From the NCBI RefSeq assembly GCF_013009075.1, contig NZ_CP053108.1:496001-560000 (forward strand): a stretch of 64,000 nt of DNA, in the 5' to 3' direction. The stretch is from Halomonas sp. TA22. Lineage in GTDB: Bacteria > Pseudomonadota > Gammaproteobacteria > Pseudomonadales > Halomonadaceae. Positions 30,129 through 38,288 of this stretch are shown one piece after another; the stretch's first letter is position 1, and each line of letters starts with the position of its first letter. The translations under genes were made by a program, and so were the position numbers. Below the pieces are notes generated by a model. The model had not been told where the DNA came from. It searched no databases and saw only the letters and a list, made by a program, of their open reading frames with translations.

Positions 30129-31268
30129 ATGTCCAACAGCATACCTTGCATGATCATGAGAGGAGGCACATCCCGAGGGCCTTTTCTCCATATGAGCGAT
30201 CTGCCTGATGACGAGGCAGCACGTACCGAACTACTGCTGAATCTGATGGGATCAGGGCACGCGCTTCAAATCGACGGCATCGGTGGAGGCAACCCACTAA
30301 CCAGCAAGGTTGCTATTGTAGAACGCTCTACAATCCCCAACGTTGATGTGGACTACCTGTTTGCTCAGGTCGACGTGCTTGAACGACGCGTCGACTACAA
30401 CCCAAATTGTGGCAATATGTTATCTGCGGTAGGGCCATATGCCATCGAAACTGGACTAGTCGAAGCTTGCGACGGCATCACCCAGGTCCGCGTTCGCAAT
30501 CTTAATACGCAACGCCTAATCGAATGTCAGGTCCCCACCCCGCACAGACAGGTTAGCTACGAAGGCGAAACCCATATCAGCGGTGTCCCTGGCAGCGCAG
30601 CAGGTATTCGTCTGAGTTTTCTCGATGTAGTCGGTGCAAAAACGGGGCAGCTACTCCCTACTGGGCACGCCTACGAGGAGATCGATGGCATTTCGGTCAC
30701 CTGCCTGGATGCTGCGACCCCGACAGTCATGCTGGCGGCAAAAGATCTGGGCATAAGCGGCAATGAGTCGGCTGCGGAGCTTGATAATAATCAAGCAATG
30801 TTGACTCGCCTGGAGTTGATCCGGCGCGAGGCTGGGCTACGCATGGGCATGGGAGATGTCAGCCAAAGCGTTCTGCCCAAGCCCCTTCTGCTATCCGTAT
30901 CCGATGATCCCTCTTGTACGCTTCGAGCCCGTTACTTCGTTCCGCAGCGTTGCCACAAGTCCATCGCCGTTACCGGCGCGATTGCACTTGCCTCGGCAGT
31001 CAGCGTACCTGGCACCACGGCAAACCAACTTGCTGTTGCCAGCCACCGCTTCGATGACTGCACTCTTCTAGCGCGCGTACGATTCGAACACCCCTCTGGC
31101 GTTATCGATCTCGAGGTCGAGCATCGTGAAGGAAATGCTCACGATATATCGCGTGTATCACTGATACGGACCGCACGTAAGATCATGAGAGGCACGATTT
31201 TCTATAAAGCCAAAGAGCACAGCACCTCTCTAACCGGCAGTACAGGAAAACAATCCACGAGCAGCTGA
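30129..31268 (+). CDS. PrpF-family isomerase, probable 4-oxalomesaconate tautomerase
   Basis: PrpF-fold enzymes isomerise unsaturated tricarboxylates: aconitate isomers, or 4-oxalomesaconate in gallate/protocatechuate 4,5-cleavage. The 379 residues start with IPCMIMRGGTSRGPFLH, then DGIGGGNPLTSKVAIVERS, and the catalytic Cys region YNPNCGNMLSAVGPYAIE. The RMGMGDVSQSVLPKP segment and C-terminal HPSGVIDLEVEH are also typical of the GalD/LigU-like branch. The RBS is weak. The gene is divergent from a LysR regulator and followed by TctC- and TctAB-type transporter genes, so uptake and isomerisation of a tricarboxylate-like compound is likely. The true substrate is undetermined. Confidence 0.88.
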   Translation: MSNSIPCMIMRGGTSRGPFLHMSDLPDDEAARTELLLNLMGSGHALQIDGIGGGNPLTSKVAIVERSTIPNVDVDYLFAQVDVLERRVDYNPNCGNMLSAVGPYAIETGLVEACDGITQVRVRNLNTQRLIECQVPTPHRQVSYEGETHISGVPGSAAGIRLSFLDVVGAKTGQLLPTGHAYEEIDGISVTCLDAATPTVMLAAKDLGISGNESAAELDNNQAMLTRLELIRREAGLRMGMGDVSQSVLPKPLLLSVSDDPSCTLRARYFVPQRCHKSIAVTGAIALASAVSVPGTTANQLAVASHRFDDCTLLARVRFEHPSGVIDLEVEHREGNAHDISRVSLIRTARKIMRGTIFYKAKEHSTSLTGSTGKQSTSS

Positions 31269-31308
31269 AAACGCAATACAAACAACACAACAATCGAGGA
31301 GTCACGCC

Positions 31309-32424
31309 ATGACACATGATCATCCCAAGAACTGCGTACTGCCAAAAAGATTTTTCGCTTTCGGCCTTATCGCATCTGCATTAATGCTTAATGGGCTAGT
31401 CGGTTCCGCCCAAGCTGATGAAACGACGCTGCCAGGGAACATCACATTCACCGTACCCTTTGGAGTAGGTGGCGGCACAGACGTCTGGGCAAGATTCTTT
31501 GTACCATGGTTCAGCGAGCATCTACCTGGTGAACCCACCATCATGATCGACAACGTTCCTGGCGGCGGATCGATCAATGGGGCCAATCTATTCGCCACAC
31601 GAGCCCGCAGCGACGGTAGCGCTATATTGGCAACATCAGCATCCACTCAGTTTCCTGCCATGCTGGATGATTCTCGCGTTCGATACGATTATGCCGACTG
31701 GACTCCCATCCTGGCCTCACCCACCGGCGGCGTTGTCTATGTCAGCGGAGGGATGGGCGAGAATCAAGAGAGTGCCCTGGAGACGCTGCTTGAAACTCCA
31801 GTCCAGTTCGCTGCACAGACTCCTACAGGCCTTGAGATGCCGGTTCTGATCGCACTTGATCTACTCGGCACGGAGGTCACCCCTGTCTTTGGCATGCGGA
31901 GCCGTGGTGAAGGACGACTTGCTTTCGAACGTGGTGAAGCTGAGATCGACTTTCAAACGACATCGGCATATTTAAATAGTGTGGTGCCGATGGTTGAAGC
32001 AGGCCAGGCGATTCCTCTCTTCTCTCTCGGCATGTTGAACGAAGATGGCGAATTGGTACGCGACCCAGCCTTTCCTGATCTACCCACGTTCAATGAAGTT
32101 TATGAACGGGTGCATGGAGAAGCTCCCACGGGTCCCGGCTACGATGCCTTTCGCCAGTTCTTCGCTTCCGGTTATGCACTACAGAAGCTGATCATGTTGC
32201 CCAACGATACCCCGACTGAAATTATCGAGGCTTACCGGAATGCAGCAAGTGAGTTCATTAGCAACCCACGCTTCACTGATGAATCCGACGCACAACTAGG
32301 TCCCTATGAGCCCGTTATCGGGAATGTGGTGGAACGACACTTGGCGAATGTCATGACCTTGGAGGATGCCACGCGAGACTGGCTGGCTGAATGGCTAGAC
32401 CGCCAGTATGGCGTCAGCCTCTAG
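31309..32424 (+). CDS. Tripartite tricarboxylate transporter substrate-binding protein (TctC/Bug)
   Basis: The 371-residue periplasmic receptor has a signal peptide (basic start, hydrophobic FFAFGLIASALMLNGLVGSA, cleavage near AQA) and the Bug fold: ITFTVPFGVGGGTDVWARFF, IDNVPGGGSINGANLFATRAR and GPYEPVIGNVVERHL. GAGGAG lies 8 nt before the ATG. It is longer than most Bug proteins (about 320 residues), with acidic surface segments suited to a halophile. It sits 40 bp after the prpF-like gene and 69 bp before the permease, with a hairpin between. Probably binds the tricarboxylate processed by the PrpF-like enzyme. Confidence 0.9.
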   Translation: MTHDHPKNCVLPKRFFAFGLIASALMLNGLVGSAQADETTLPGNITFTVPFGVGGGTDVWARFFVPWFSEHLPGEPTIMIDNVPGGGSINGANLFATRARSDGSAILATSASTQFPAMLDDSRVRYDYADWTPILASPTGGVVYVSGGMGENQESALETLLETPVQFAAQTPTGLEMPVLIALDLLGTEVTPVFGMRSRGEGRLAFERGEAEIDFQTTSAYLNSVVPMVEAGQAIPLFSLGMLNEDGELVRDPAFPDLPTFNEVYERVHGEAPTGPGYDAFRQFFASGYALQKLIMLPNDTPTEIIEAYRNAASEFISNPRFTDESDAQLGPYEPVIGNVVERHLANVMTLEDATRDWLAEWLDRQYGVSL

Positions 32425-32435
32425 CGCCCTTTACG

Positions 32436-32466
32436 GGAGGCAGTATTCTCACCCAATGCTGCCTCC
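32436..32466 (+). terminator. Intercistronic hairpin between TctC-like and TctA genes
   Basis: A 12-bp stem with one mismatch (GGAGGCAGTATT / AATGCTGCCTCC) and a 7-nt loop lies 12 bp after the receptor stop. It resembles the hairpin in the TRAP operon and may set the receptor-to-permease ratio by partial termination or mRNA protection. Confidence 0.55.
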
Positions 32467-32493
32467 GCTTGGTCTAAAGACTAACCAAGAGTC

Positions 32494-34458
32494 ATGCCAA
32501 TGATCGATATTCTGCTCTCAAGTCTCGGACAAGTCTTTACCCTACCGCACTTACTCTACATGATGCTTGGCGTCGTTATTGGCCTGATCGTAGGAATCAT
32601 TCCTGGCCTCGGTGGTATCGCCGGCATGTCTCTGCTGTTGCCTTTTCTGTACGGCATGGACACTACCATAGCGCTAGGCATGTTGATGGGGTTAGTGGCG
32701 GTAATCCCCACTGGCGATACCTTCGCTTCCGTCTTGCTCGGCATCCCTGGCTCTAGTGCATCTCAAGCGACTGTCCTGGATGGCTTCGCACTAGCCAAGC
32801 GCGGCCAGGCAGCACGTGCTTTATCCAGTGCCTTTCTTGCATCAATGATCGGCGGTCTAATCGGTGCCGTGATATTGACCGCCTTCATCTTGATAGCAAG
32901 ACCCTTGGTACTGTCTTTCTCATCTTCCGAATTATTCATGCTCACGTTACTCGGCCTATCAATGGTGGCGGTGCTTTCCAGCGGCGACATGTTCAAGGGG
33001 ATAGCGGCTTGTGGACTAGGTCTCTTGGTAGGTGGTATCGGGATGGCGCCCGCTACCGGAGAGTTCCGACTCAACCTGGGCATCGACTACCTCTATGATG
33101 GCATCCCTCTGGTCGTTATTGGCCTAGGGATCTTTGCCCTACCAGAAATAATAGATCTGCTCGCTAAACGTGGCTCTATTGCAAATCACCCCTGTGAATT
33201 GGGAAAAGGCTGGAAGCAAGGGATACGTGATGTCAAACAGCAGCGCGGTTTGTTGGCACGCTGCGCGGCTATCGGCAGTCTCGTGGGTACTGTGCCGGGA
33301 CTCGCCGGCTCGGTAGTCGACTGGCTCACCTACGGCCATGCCGTGCAGAGCGCCAAGGATAGGTCCCAATTCGGCAAGGGGGATATTCGTGGCGTGATAG
33401 CCCCTGAGGCGGCTAACAACGCCACGGCCTGTGGCGCCATGGTGCCCACACTATTGTTTGGCATCCCTGGCTCGGGTACCGCAGCGGTATTTCTTGGCGG
33501 CCTCATGCTTTTAGGTCTACAACCCGGTATCGGCATGATCGAAACCCACCTCGATCTGACCTATACCATTATCTGGTCGCTGGCACTTGCCAATATTCTC
33601 GGTGCCGTTTTATGCCTAGGCCTGGCCGGCCCAGTGGCCAGCCTGACCCGGATACGCTTCGCCATTCTGGCACCTTTGATCACTGTGCTAATTTTGTTCG
33701 CGGCTTTCCAGGCAACACGCTCTGCTGGTGATCTCTTGGCCTTGGGCCTGGTAGGTACCCTGGGTGTTCTTTTCAAACGAGCGGGCTGGTCACGACCTGC
33801 ATTCCTGATTGGTTTCGTGCTAGCAGCAGGGGCTGAAACCTATTTCTATCAGGCCTATCAGTTTCAGGGCGTCGGCGCTTTTGCGCGTCCAGGAGTTGCC
33901 ATCATTGGTCTCATGATACTGGCAGCGTTCTTGCTTCCCTGGATCAAAGGGCTCTTGCAATCCCGTCGACAAAGTCAGACTAGTGATTTGGGTGCTGCAG
34001 TGACACGCTCCAAGAGCTCCTTGCCTACACTTGGTGCTATTGATCTTCTTATCTTTTCTGGCTTGTTACTCATCGTAATTTTCGCTTGGTTTGATACGCG
34101 CGAAATGACACTGCTCGGTCGCGTATTTCCAGTACTGGCAATTGGCATCATCTTGGTGGCGGGTGGCGCTGAAATACTCAGAATGTGCATTCGCAGCGTA
34201 AAATGGGAAACACAGCCCATGCGCGAGGAGATAGTTTGGCTCGGCGGGTTTTTCTCTCTGGTTGGCCTTGTCCTCACTATCGGCTTTATTTCTAGCGCAA
34301 CGCTATTTAGCCTCGCATTTCTCCTTTTTTTCGCCAAAATAAAGCCCTGGTTGGCATTGGGACTTGCGTCAGGCGTCTGTATTTTCTTGCTCACCATGGC
34401 CCACTTCATGAGCCTGACCTATCCCTCAGGCATTCTGGACAGCTGGTTGTTTGGCTAA
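32494..34458 (+). CDS. TctA-TctB fusion permease of a tripartite tricarboxylate transporter
   Basis: The first about 500 of 654 residues are a TctA permease: PHLLYMMLGVVIGLIVGIIPGLGGIAG, GIPGSSASQATVLDGFALAKRGQAARAL, and the second repeat TVPGLAGSVVDWLTYGHAVQ with LLFGIPGSGTAAVFLGG. The last about 150 residues (IDLLIFSGLLLIVIFAWFDTREM onward, four helices) match a TctB-like small subunit. The two subunits are normally separate, so this is a natural fusion and explains why no tctB gene is seen. The ATG at 32494 has AAGAG nearby. It completes the transporter with the receptor gene upstream, and a terminator follows. Confidence 0.9.
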   Translation: MPMIDILLSSLGQVFTLPHLLYMMLGVVIGLIVGIIPGLGGIAGMSLLLPFLYGMDTTIALGMLMGLVAVIPTGDTFASVLLGIPGSSASQATVLDGFALAKRGQAARALSSAFLASMIGGLIGAVILTAFILIARPLVLSFSSSELFMLTLLGLSMVAVLSSGDMFKGIAACGLGLLVGGIGMAPATGEFRLNLGIDYLYDGIPLVVIGLGIFALPEIIDLLAKRGSIANHPCELGKGWKQGIRDVKQQRGLLARCAAIGSLVGTVPGLAGSVVDWLTYGHAVQSAKDRSQFGKGDIRGVIAPEAANNATACGAMVPTLLFGIPGSGTAAVFLGGLMLLGLQPGIGMIETHLDLTYTIIWSLALANILGAVLCLGLAGPVASLTRIRFAILAPLITVLILFAAFQATRSAGDLLALGLVGTLGVLFKRAGWSRPAFLIGFVLAAGAETYFYQAYQFQGVGAFARPGVAIIGLMILAAFLLPWIKGLLQSRRQSQTSDLGAAVTRSKSSLPTLGAIDLLIFSGLLLIVIFAWFDTREMTLLGRVFPVLAIGIILVAGGAEILRMCIRSVKWETQPMREEIVWLGGFFSLVGLVLTIGFISSATLFSLAFLLFFAKIKPWLALGLASGVCIFLLTMAHFMSLTYPSGILDSWLFG

Positions 34459-34467
34459 TAACCACAA

Positions 34468-34506
34468 CATTCCGGTGGCACACCTACCACCGGAATGCTT
34501 CTTTTA
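34468..34506 (+). terminator. Intrinsic terminator after the tct operon
   Basis: A perfect 11-bp stem (CATTCCGGTGG and complement) with an 8-nt loop starts 10 nt after the permease stop and is followed by CTTCTTTTA. It is a good rho-independent terminator for the prpF-tct operon. Confidence 0.8.
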
Positions 34507-34667
34507 CGCATTTTGAGTGGCGTGTTTGCACCTACAGCTAGGCATGTCATTTCAAAGCCCATCTTTGAGTTGGTCCACATTTGCATCGATAAACTTGACA
34601 CTTGGTACAGCCATACTTTCGTAGCAGCTGGTATGCTGGCAGGAAGAATCATGATCAAGGATATCTT

Positions 34668-35525
34668 GTGCCACTTCGCGATCTGCTGCTGGGCCTGGGC
34701 GTCATTGCCATCTGGGCGCTGAACATCATTGTCATCAAGCTCGGCGTGGCGGAAATCCCGCCGCTCTTGCTGACCACCCTACGCTTCATTCTGGTCGCCT
34801 TGCTGCTGGTGCCCTTCTATCCGGTGCCACGTCATCAGCTGCCGTTCCTGCTCATGCTGTCGGTGACGTTCGGCACGCTGCACTTCGCCCTTCTATTCAT
34901 TGGCCTCGAGCAGGCCGAAGCAGGCACCGGGGCCCTGCTGGTCCAGATGGGTACGCCTTTCGCCACGCTGCTGGCCGTGATCTTTCTCAAGGAGCGGCTC
35001 GGCCCCAAGCGGCTGATCGGCCTGTTGCTCTCCTTTGCCGGCGTGCTGGTGCTGGCCGGCGGCCCCACCCTGCCCTCACCGCTGCCGTTGACCATTCTAC
35101 TGCTCAGTGCGCTGGGCTGGGCCGTCTCGCAGTTGTTGATCAAGCGTGGGCCGAACATAGCGCCACTCGCCCTGGCCGGCTGGGTCGCACTGTTCGCCGT
35201 ACCCCAGGTAGCGCTGGGTTCCTGGCTGTTCGAATCCGACCATCTCGAGGCATTGACGCATGCCGGCTGGGCCGGCTGGGGAGCGGTGGTCTATACCGCC
35301 GTGATGTCATCGATCGTCGGCTACGGTATCTGGTATGCCCTGCTGCGCCGCCATCCGGTCAATCGCGTGGTGCCGATGACGCTACTGGTACCGGTACTGG
35401 CCGTACTGCTCGGGACACTCCTGCTGGGCGATAGCCTCGGTTTCCACAAGCTTGCGGGCGGCGGGCTGGTGGTTGCTGGTATCGCGCTGATCATCTTGCG
35501 CTTCGGGCGCGCCAGGGTGCCTTAA
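34668..35525 (+). CDS. EamA/DMT-family transporter
   Basis: This 285-residue inner-membrane protein has ten predicted helices in two EamA repeats (LLLGLGVIAIWALNIIVIKLG, LALLFIGLEQAEAGTGALLVQMGTPFATLLAVIFLKE, VVYTAVMSSIVGYGIWYALLRR, VPVLAVLLGTLLLGDS). Such proteins export metabolites or amino acids. I chose the GTG at 34668 because AAGGA lies 6-7 nt before it and the first helix follows directly; an upstream in-frame codon would add 22 polar residues. The stop overlaps that of the convergent DUF192 gene. Confidence 0.88.
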   Translation: MPLRDLLLGLGVIAIWALNIIVIKLGVAEIPPLLLTTLRFILVALLLVPFYPVPRHQLPFLLMLSVTFGTLHFALLFIGLEQAEAGTGALLVQMGTPFATLLAVIFLKERLGPKRLIGLLLSFAGVLVLAGGPTLPSPLPLTILLLSALGWAVSQLLIKRGPNIAPLALAGWVALFAVPQVALGSWLFESDHLEALTHAGWAGWGAVVYTAVMSSIVGYGIWYALLRRHPVNRVVPMTLLVPVLAVLLGTLLLGDSLGFHKLAGGGLVVAGIALIILRFGRARVP

Positions 35526-36034
35526 AACTGACACATTCCTTCTCGCCCCGGCAGCACGACGCAGTCGCCCACCGCTATGCCGTGTTCGGCGAAGTAACCC
35601 GCGTTGACTTCTAGCGCCGCGATATAGGTGACGCCTGCGTGGGTCACCGGGCAGTGGTTGGGATCGCTTGAAGCGCAGGGGGCCATGGTAGCGATATTGA
35701 GGATGCTGCCATCCTCGCCGATAAAGGCGATATCCAGCGGAATACGAGTGCGGAACATCCAGAACCCCATGCGGGGAGGCTGCGGCCGACGATAGAGAAA
35801 CAGCATCCCGCTATCGGGATCGAGTGCGTCACGGTCCATCAAGCCCCGGCCACGCTGGGCAAAGCTCTTCGCCACTTCGACCTCGAGACGATGCGGGCCT
35901 TGATTGCTGTGAATCGCCAGGACCGCACGCTCCCAGGTCATCTCTCCCGTGTTGCTCCCCGCAGCCAGCAGCGTCTTGGGCATAACCAGGGTAGCGGCCA
36001 TGGCGGCCAGTACTTCTCGACGAGTCAGGGACAT
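35522..36034 (-). CDS. DUF192 domain protein, exported
   Basis: The 170-residue protein has a twin-arginine-like leader (LTRREVLAAMAATLVMPKTLLAAG) and a DUF192 domain: LEVEVAKSFAQRGRGLMDRD, MGFWMFRTRIPLDIAFIGEDG, and the C-terminal AALEVNAGYFAEHGIAVGD. DUF192 proteins are small beta-rich extracytoplasmic proteins of unknown activity. The Arg-Arg motif lacks a full SRRxFLK, so Tat export is possible but not certain. It converges on the EamA gene with a few overlapping bases, and is divergent from the small SUOX-like protein at 36178. Confidence 0.85.
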   Translation of the reverse strand: MSLTRREVLAAMAATLVMPKTLLAAGSNTGEMTWERAVLAIHSNQGPHRLEVEVAKSFAQRGRGLMDRDALDPDSGMLFLYRRPQPPRMGFWMFRTRIPLDIAFIGEDGSILNIATMAPCASSDPNHCPVTHAGVTYIAALEVNAGYFAEHGIAVGDCVVLPGREGMCQF

Positions 36035-36177
36035 GCATGAAACTCCGCCAATCGATAGGAAAGCGATATCCTACCCGGAATATTTCACCGCAGTCGTCAC
36101 GATGTTGTCACCGACCTGCAGTTTTTTTGACGCTGGCCGATAACGTGTCAATGCGTTAACGAAATGGAGCTTTGTGC

Positions 36178-36684
36178 ATGCATTATCGACTAGAGTGTAT
36201 CTTTGCGTTTTTAATGTTACTTGTGGCAGTACCACTTTCCAGCCACGGTTTGGCCGACACCCCCTATCCGCGCGACATGCCGATATTGACTCTGGTGAGC
36301 GCCGAAGGGGCTCGTCATCACCTTAGCCTGGACATGCTGGAAGTGCTGCCGCTCAGGACGGTGGAAGGCCGACTCCCCAATGTCAGCGATACTACCGCCC
36401 TATGGCAGGGGGTATCGTTGCGCGTACTGCTTGCACATTACGACTTGCCCCTTCCCAGCCGCTTCAAGGCCAGTGCGCTAAACGGTTACAGCGATATCAT
36501 TCCCGTTCAGGATATCGATGACTATGATCCGATCGTCGCCTATCAACGTAAGGGAGAGTACCTCTCGATCAGCGAACTTGGACCGCTGGTCATCATGTAC
36601 CCCTATGGCGACCATCCCGAACTCTCCGTGAGCCAGTATCACAGTCGCACCGTCTGGCAACTCAATGAGCTGTACCTGAAGTGA
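36178..36684 (+). CDS. Periplasmic SUOX-like protein without mature cysteine, diguanylate-cyclase partner
   Basis: This 168-residue paralogue of the protein at 21875-22387 has a signal peptide (FAFLMLLVAVPLSSHGLA, cleavage near GLADT). The same domain follows: MPILTLVSAEG, ALWQGVSLRVLLAHYDL, ALNGYSDIIPVQDIDDYDPIVAY and GPLVIMYPYGDHPEL. The only cysteine is in the leader, so the Mo-ligating Cys of catalytic SUOX-fold enzymes is missing. The ATG at 36178 has GGAG about 8 nt upstream; TTG six bases earlier is less likely. Its stop overlaps the GTG start of the diguanylate cyclase as GTGA. It probably binds a periplasmic ligand and signals to that enzyme (inference). Confidence 0.82.
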   Translation: MHYRLECIFAFLMLLVAVPLSSHGLADTPYPRDMPILTLVSAEGARHHLSLDMLEVLPLRTVEGRLPNVSDTTALWQGVSLRVLLAHYDLPLPSRFKASALNGYSDIIPVQDIDDYDPIVAYQRKGEYLSISELGPLVIMYPYGDHPELSVSQYHSRTVWQLNELYLK

Positions 36685-38282
36685 CGCCCACCGAGGTCAC
36701 ACGGCGTATCACGCGGCGTCCCACCTTCATTTTCATGCTGATGGGGGTGATGGTGAGCATGATCATCGCCATCCTGGCAGGCTTGTGGCTGGTGAACACC
36801 ATGTACGCCAAGTACTCCTCTCCCGGCCAATACAGCGATGTGTGGCGCAGCTATCTGCTGCACTCCTCGGTGCGTGAGTTGATCGATACCTCACAGGACG
36901 TGCTGGAGGGTCGCTCAACCCCCTACGACTTGATCAAGCAACTCGAGGTGATGCAAAGCAGTATCAGTACACTTGAGTCGACCAAGATCTTTTCCCATCT
37001 CAGCGGGCTACGTCCGGAGGTGAATGACACGCTTCGACGCCTTCAGACGGTGAACGAAGAGTGGCAAGCACAAATTTCCTGGCACGAGACCGACAAGGCA
37101 GCGCAGCTTGCCGCCGAGATCGTAACGGCGCTGCCGCCCCTCCTTGCCGATACCCATGAAGTGGTGGTCGCCACCAATATCGCGGTTGCCAATCAGTTCG
37201 ACAGCGAACGGCAGAAACTTCGGGCTACTTTCCAGTATCTCGCCTGGACGCTATTGGCATTGGGACTGAGCTGCATCCTGCTCACACTGAAACTGATTCG
37301 CGATCATCGCAATACCCGACGCCTGGCGCTCGAGCTCAGCTCGCTCAATGCCTCGCTCGAGCAACGTGTCGTGGATCGCACCCGCCGCCTCTACGAGCGG
37401 GAAATCCTGCTGCGCACCATCCTTGACTCCAGTCCCAGCGATATCGTCCTGATGGATGTCATAGACGGACGCATTCACTACGTCAGCGAGAGGCTTCTCA
37501 CCGAGTACCGACAGAGAGGTAGCAGACACTTTTCGCTACGCGAGCTGTTCGTCGACGAGCAGCAGTACGACGCCTTTCAACAACGCCTGAAAGCCCAACC
37601 CCGGCTGGACAATTGGGAAGCGCGCCTGGGACCGGGCGCCCCCTACTGGGCGCTGCTCTCGACGCGTGAGCTGAGCATCGAAGATCGGCAGGTGGTACTG
37701 ATCTGGAGTCTCGACATCAGCGAGCGCAAGCAGATGGAGGGTGAGCTCAAGCGACTCGCGGCCACCGACCCCCTCACCAACCTGAACAATCGCCGCAGCT
37801 TCCTGCGACAGAGCATCACGCTGTTTCGGCGAGCGGCCCGGGAGGGGGAAGCCTGCACCGCGCTGGCAATCGATATCGACCACTTCAAGCAGGTCAACGA
37901 CACACACGGCCACCAGGCCGGTGATGCCGTGCTGCAGGGCATCGCCGAGCTGATGAAACGGCACATCGACAGGCAGGGCGTGCTAGGACGTCTGGGAGGA
38001 GAGGAGTTTGCTGCCATCTTGCCTGGCATGACGGTTGACGACGCCTGGGCGGTCGCCGAGGAGCTCAGGCGTGCGGCTGCCCGACAGCCGCATAGTATCG
38101 GCAATGACGAGACATTGAGCGTCACCATCAGCATCGGCATCGCAACCGCGCTTGCCGATGACAACATGTCATCCAAGGAGCTGCTGGGACGTGCCGACAA
38201 GGCGCTCTACCAGGCCAAGGCCGACGGACGCAATCGTTGCGTACACCTGGCGGGTGTCGAGGCGGCTGTCACTTCCGTGTGA
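36681..38282 (+). CDS. Membrane diguanylate cyclase with periplasmic sensor and PAS
   Basis: The 533-residue protein has TM1 (about 16-40), a helical periplasmic domain (about 41-180), TM2 (about 184-205), a coiled linker, a PAS-like domain (about 243-350) and a GGDEF domain. The GGEEF active motif is at 439-443 (GRLGGEEFAAIL). The inhibitory RxxD I-site is not present at the expected position (DRQG). It should make cyclic di-GMP from GTP. The periplasmic domain resembles that of the hybrid kinase at 19564-21852. The GTG start lies inside the stop of the small periplasmic gene, indicating translational coupling and a physical or functional pair. Confidence 0.92.
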   Translation: MTPTEVTRRITRRPTFIFMLMGVMVSMIIAILAGLWLVNTMYAKYSSPGQYSDVWRSYLLHSSVRELIDTSQDVLEGRSTPYDLIKQLEVMQSSISTLESTKIFSHLSGLRPEVNDTLRRLQTVNEEWQAQISWHETDKAAQLAAEIVTALPPLLADTHEVVVATNIAVANQFDSERQKLRATFQYLAWTLLALGLSCILLTLKLIRDHRNTRRLALELSSLNASLEQRVVDRTRRLYEREILLRTILDSSPSDIVLMDVIDGRIHYVSERLLTEYRQRGSRHFSLRELFVDEQQYDAFQQRLKAQPRLDNWEARLGPGAPYWALLSTRELSIEDRQVVLIWSLDISERKQMEGELKRLAATDPLTNLNNRRSFLRQSITLFRRAAREGEACTALAIDIDHFKQVNDTHGHQAGDAVLQGIAELMKRHIDRQGVLGRLGGEEFAAILPGMTVDDAWAVAEELRRAAARQPHSIGNDETLSVTISIGIATALADDNMSSKELLGRADKALYQAKADGRNRCVHLAGVEAAVTSV

Positions 38283-38288
38283 GCCGAC

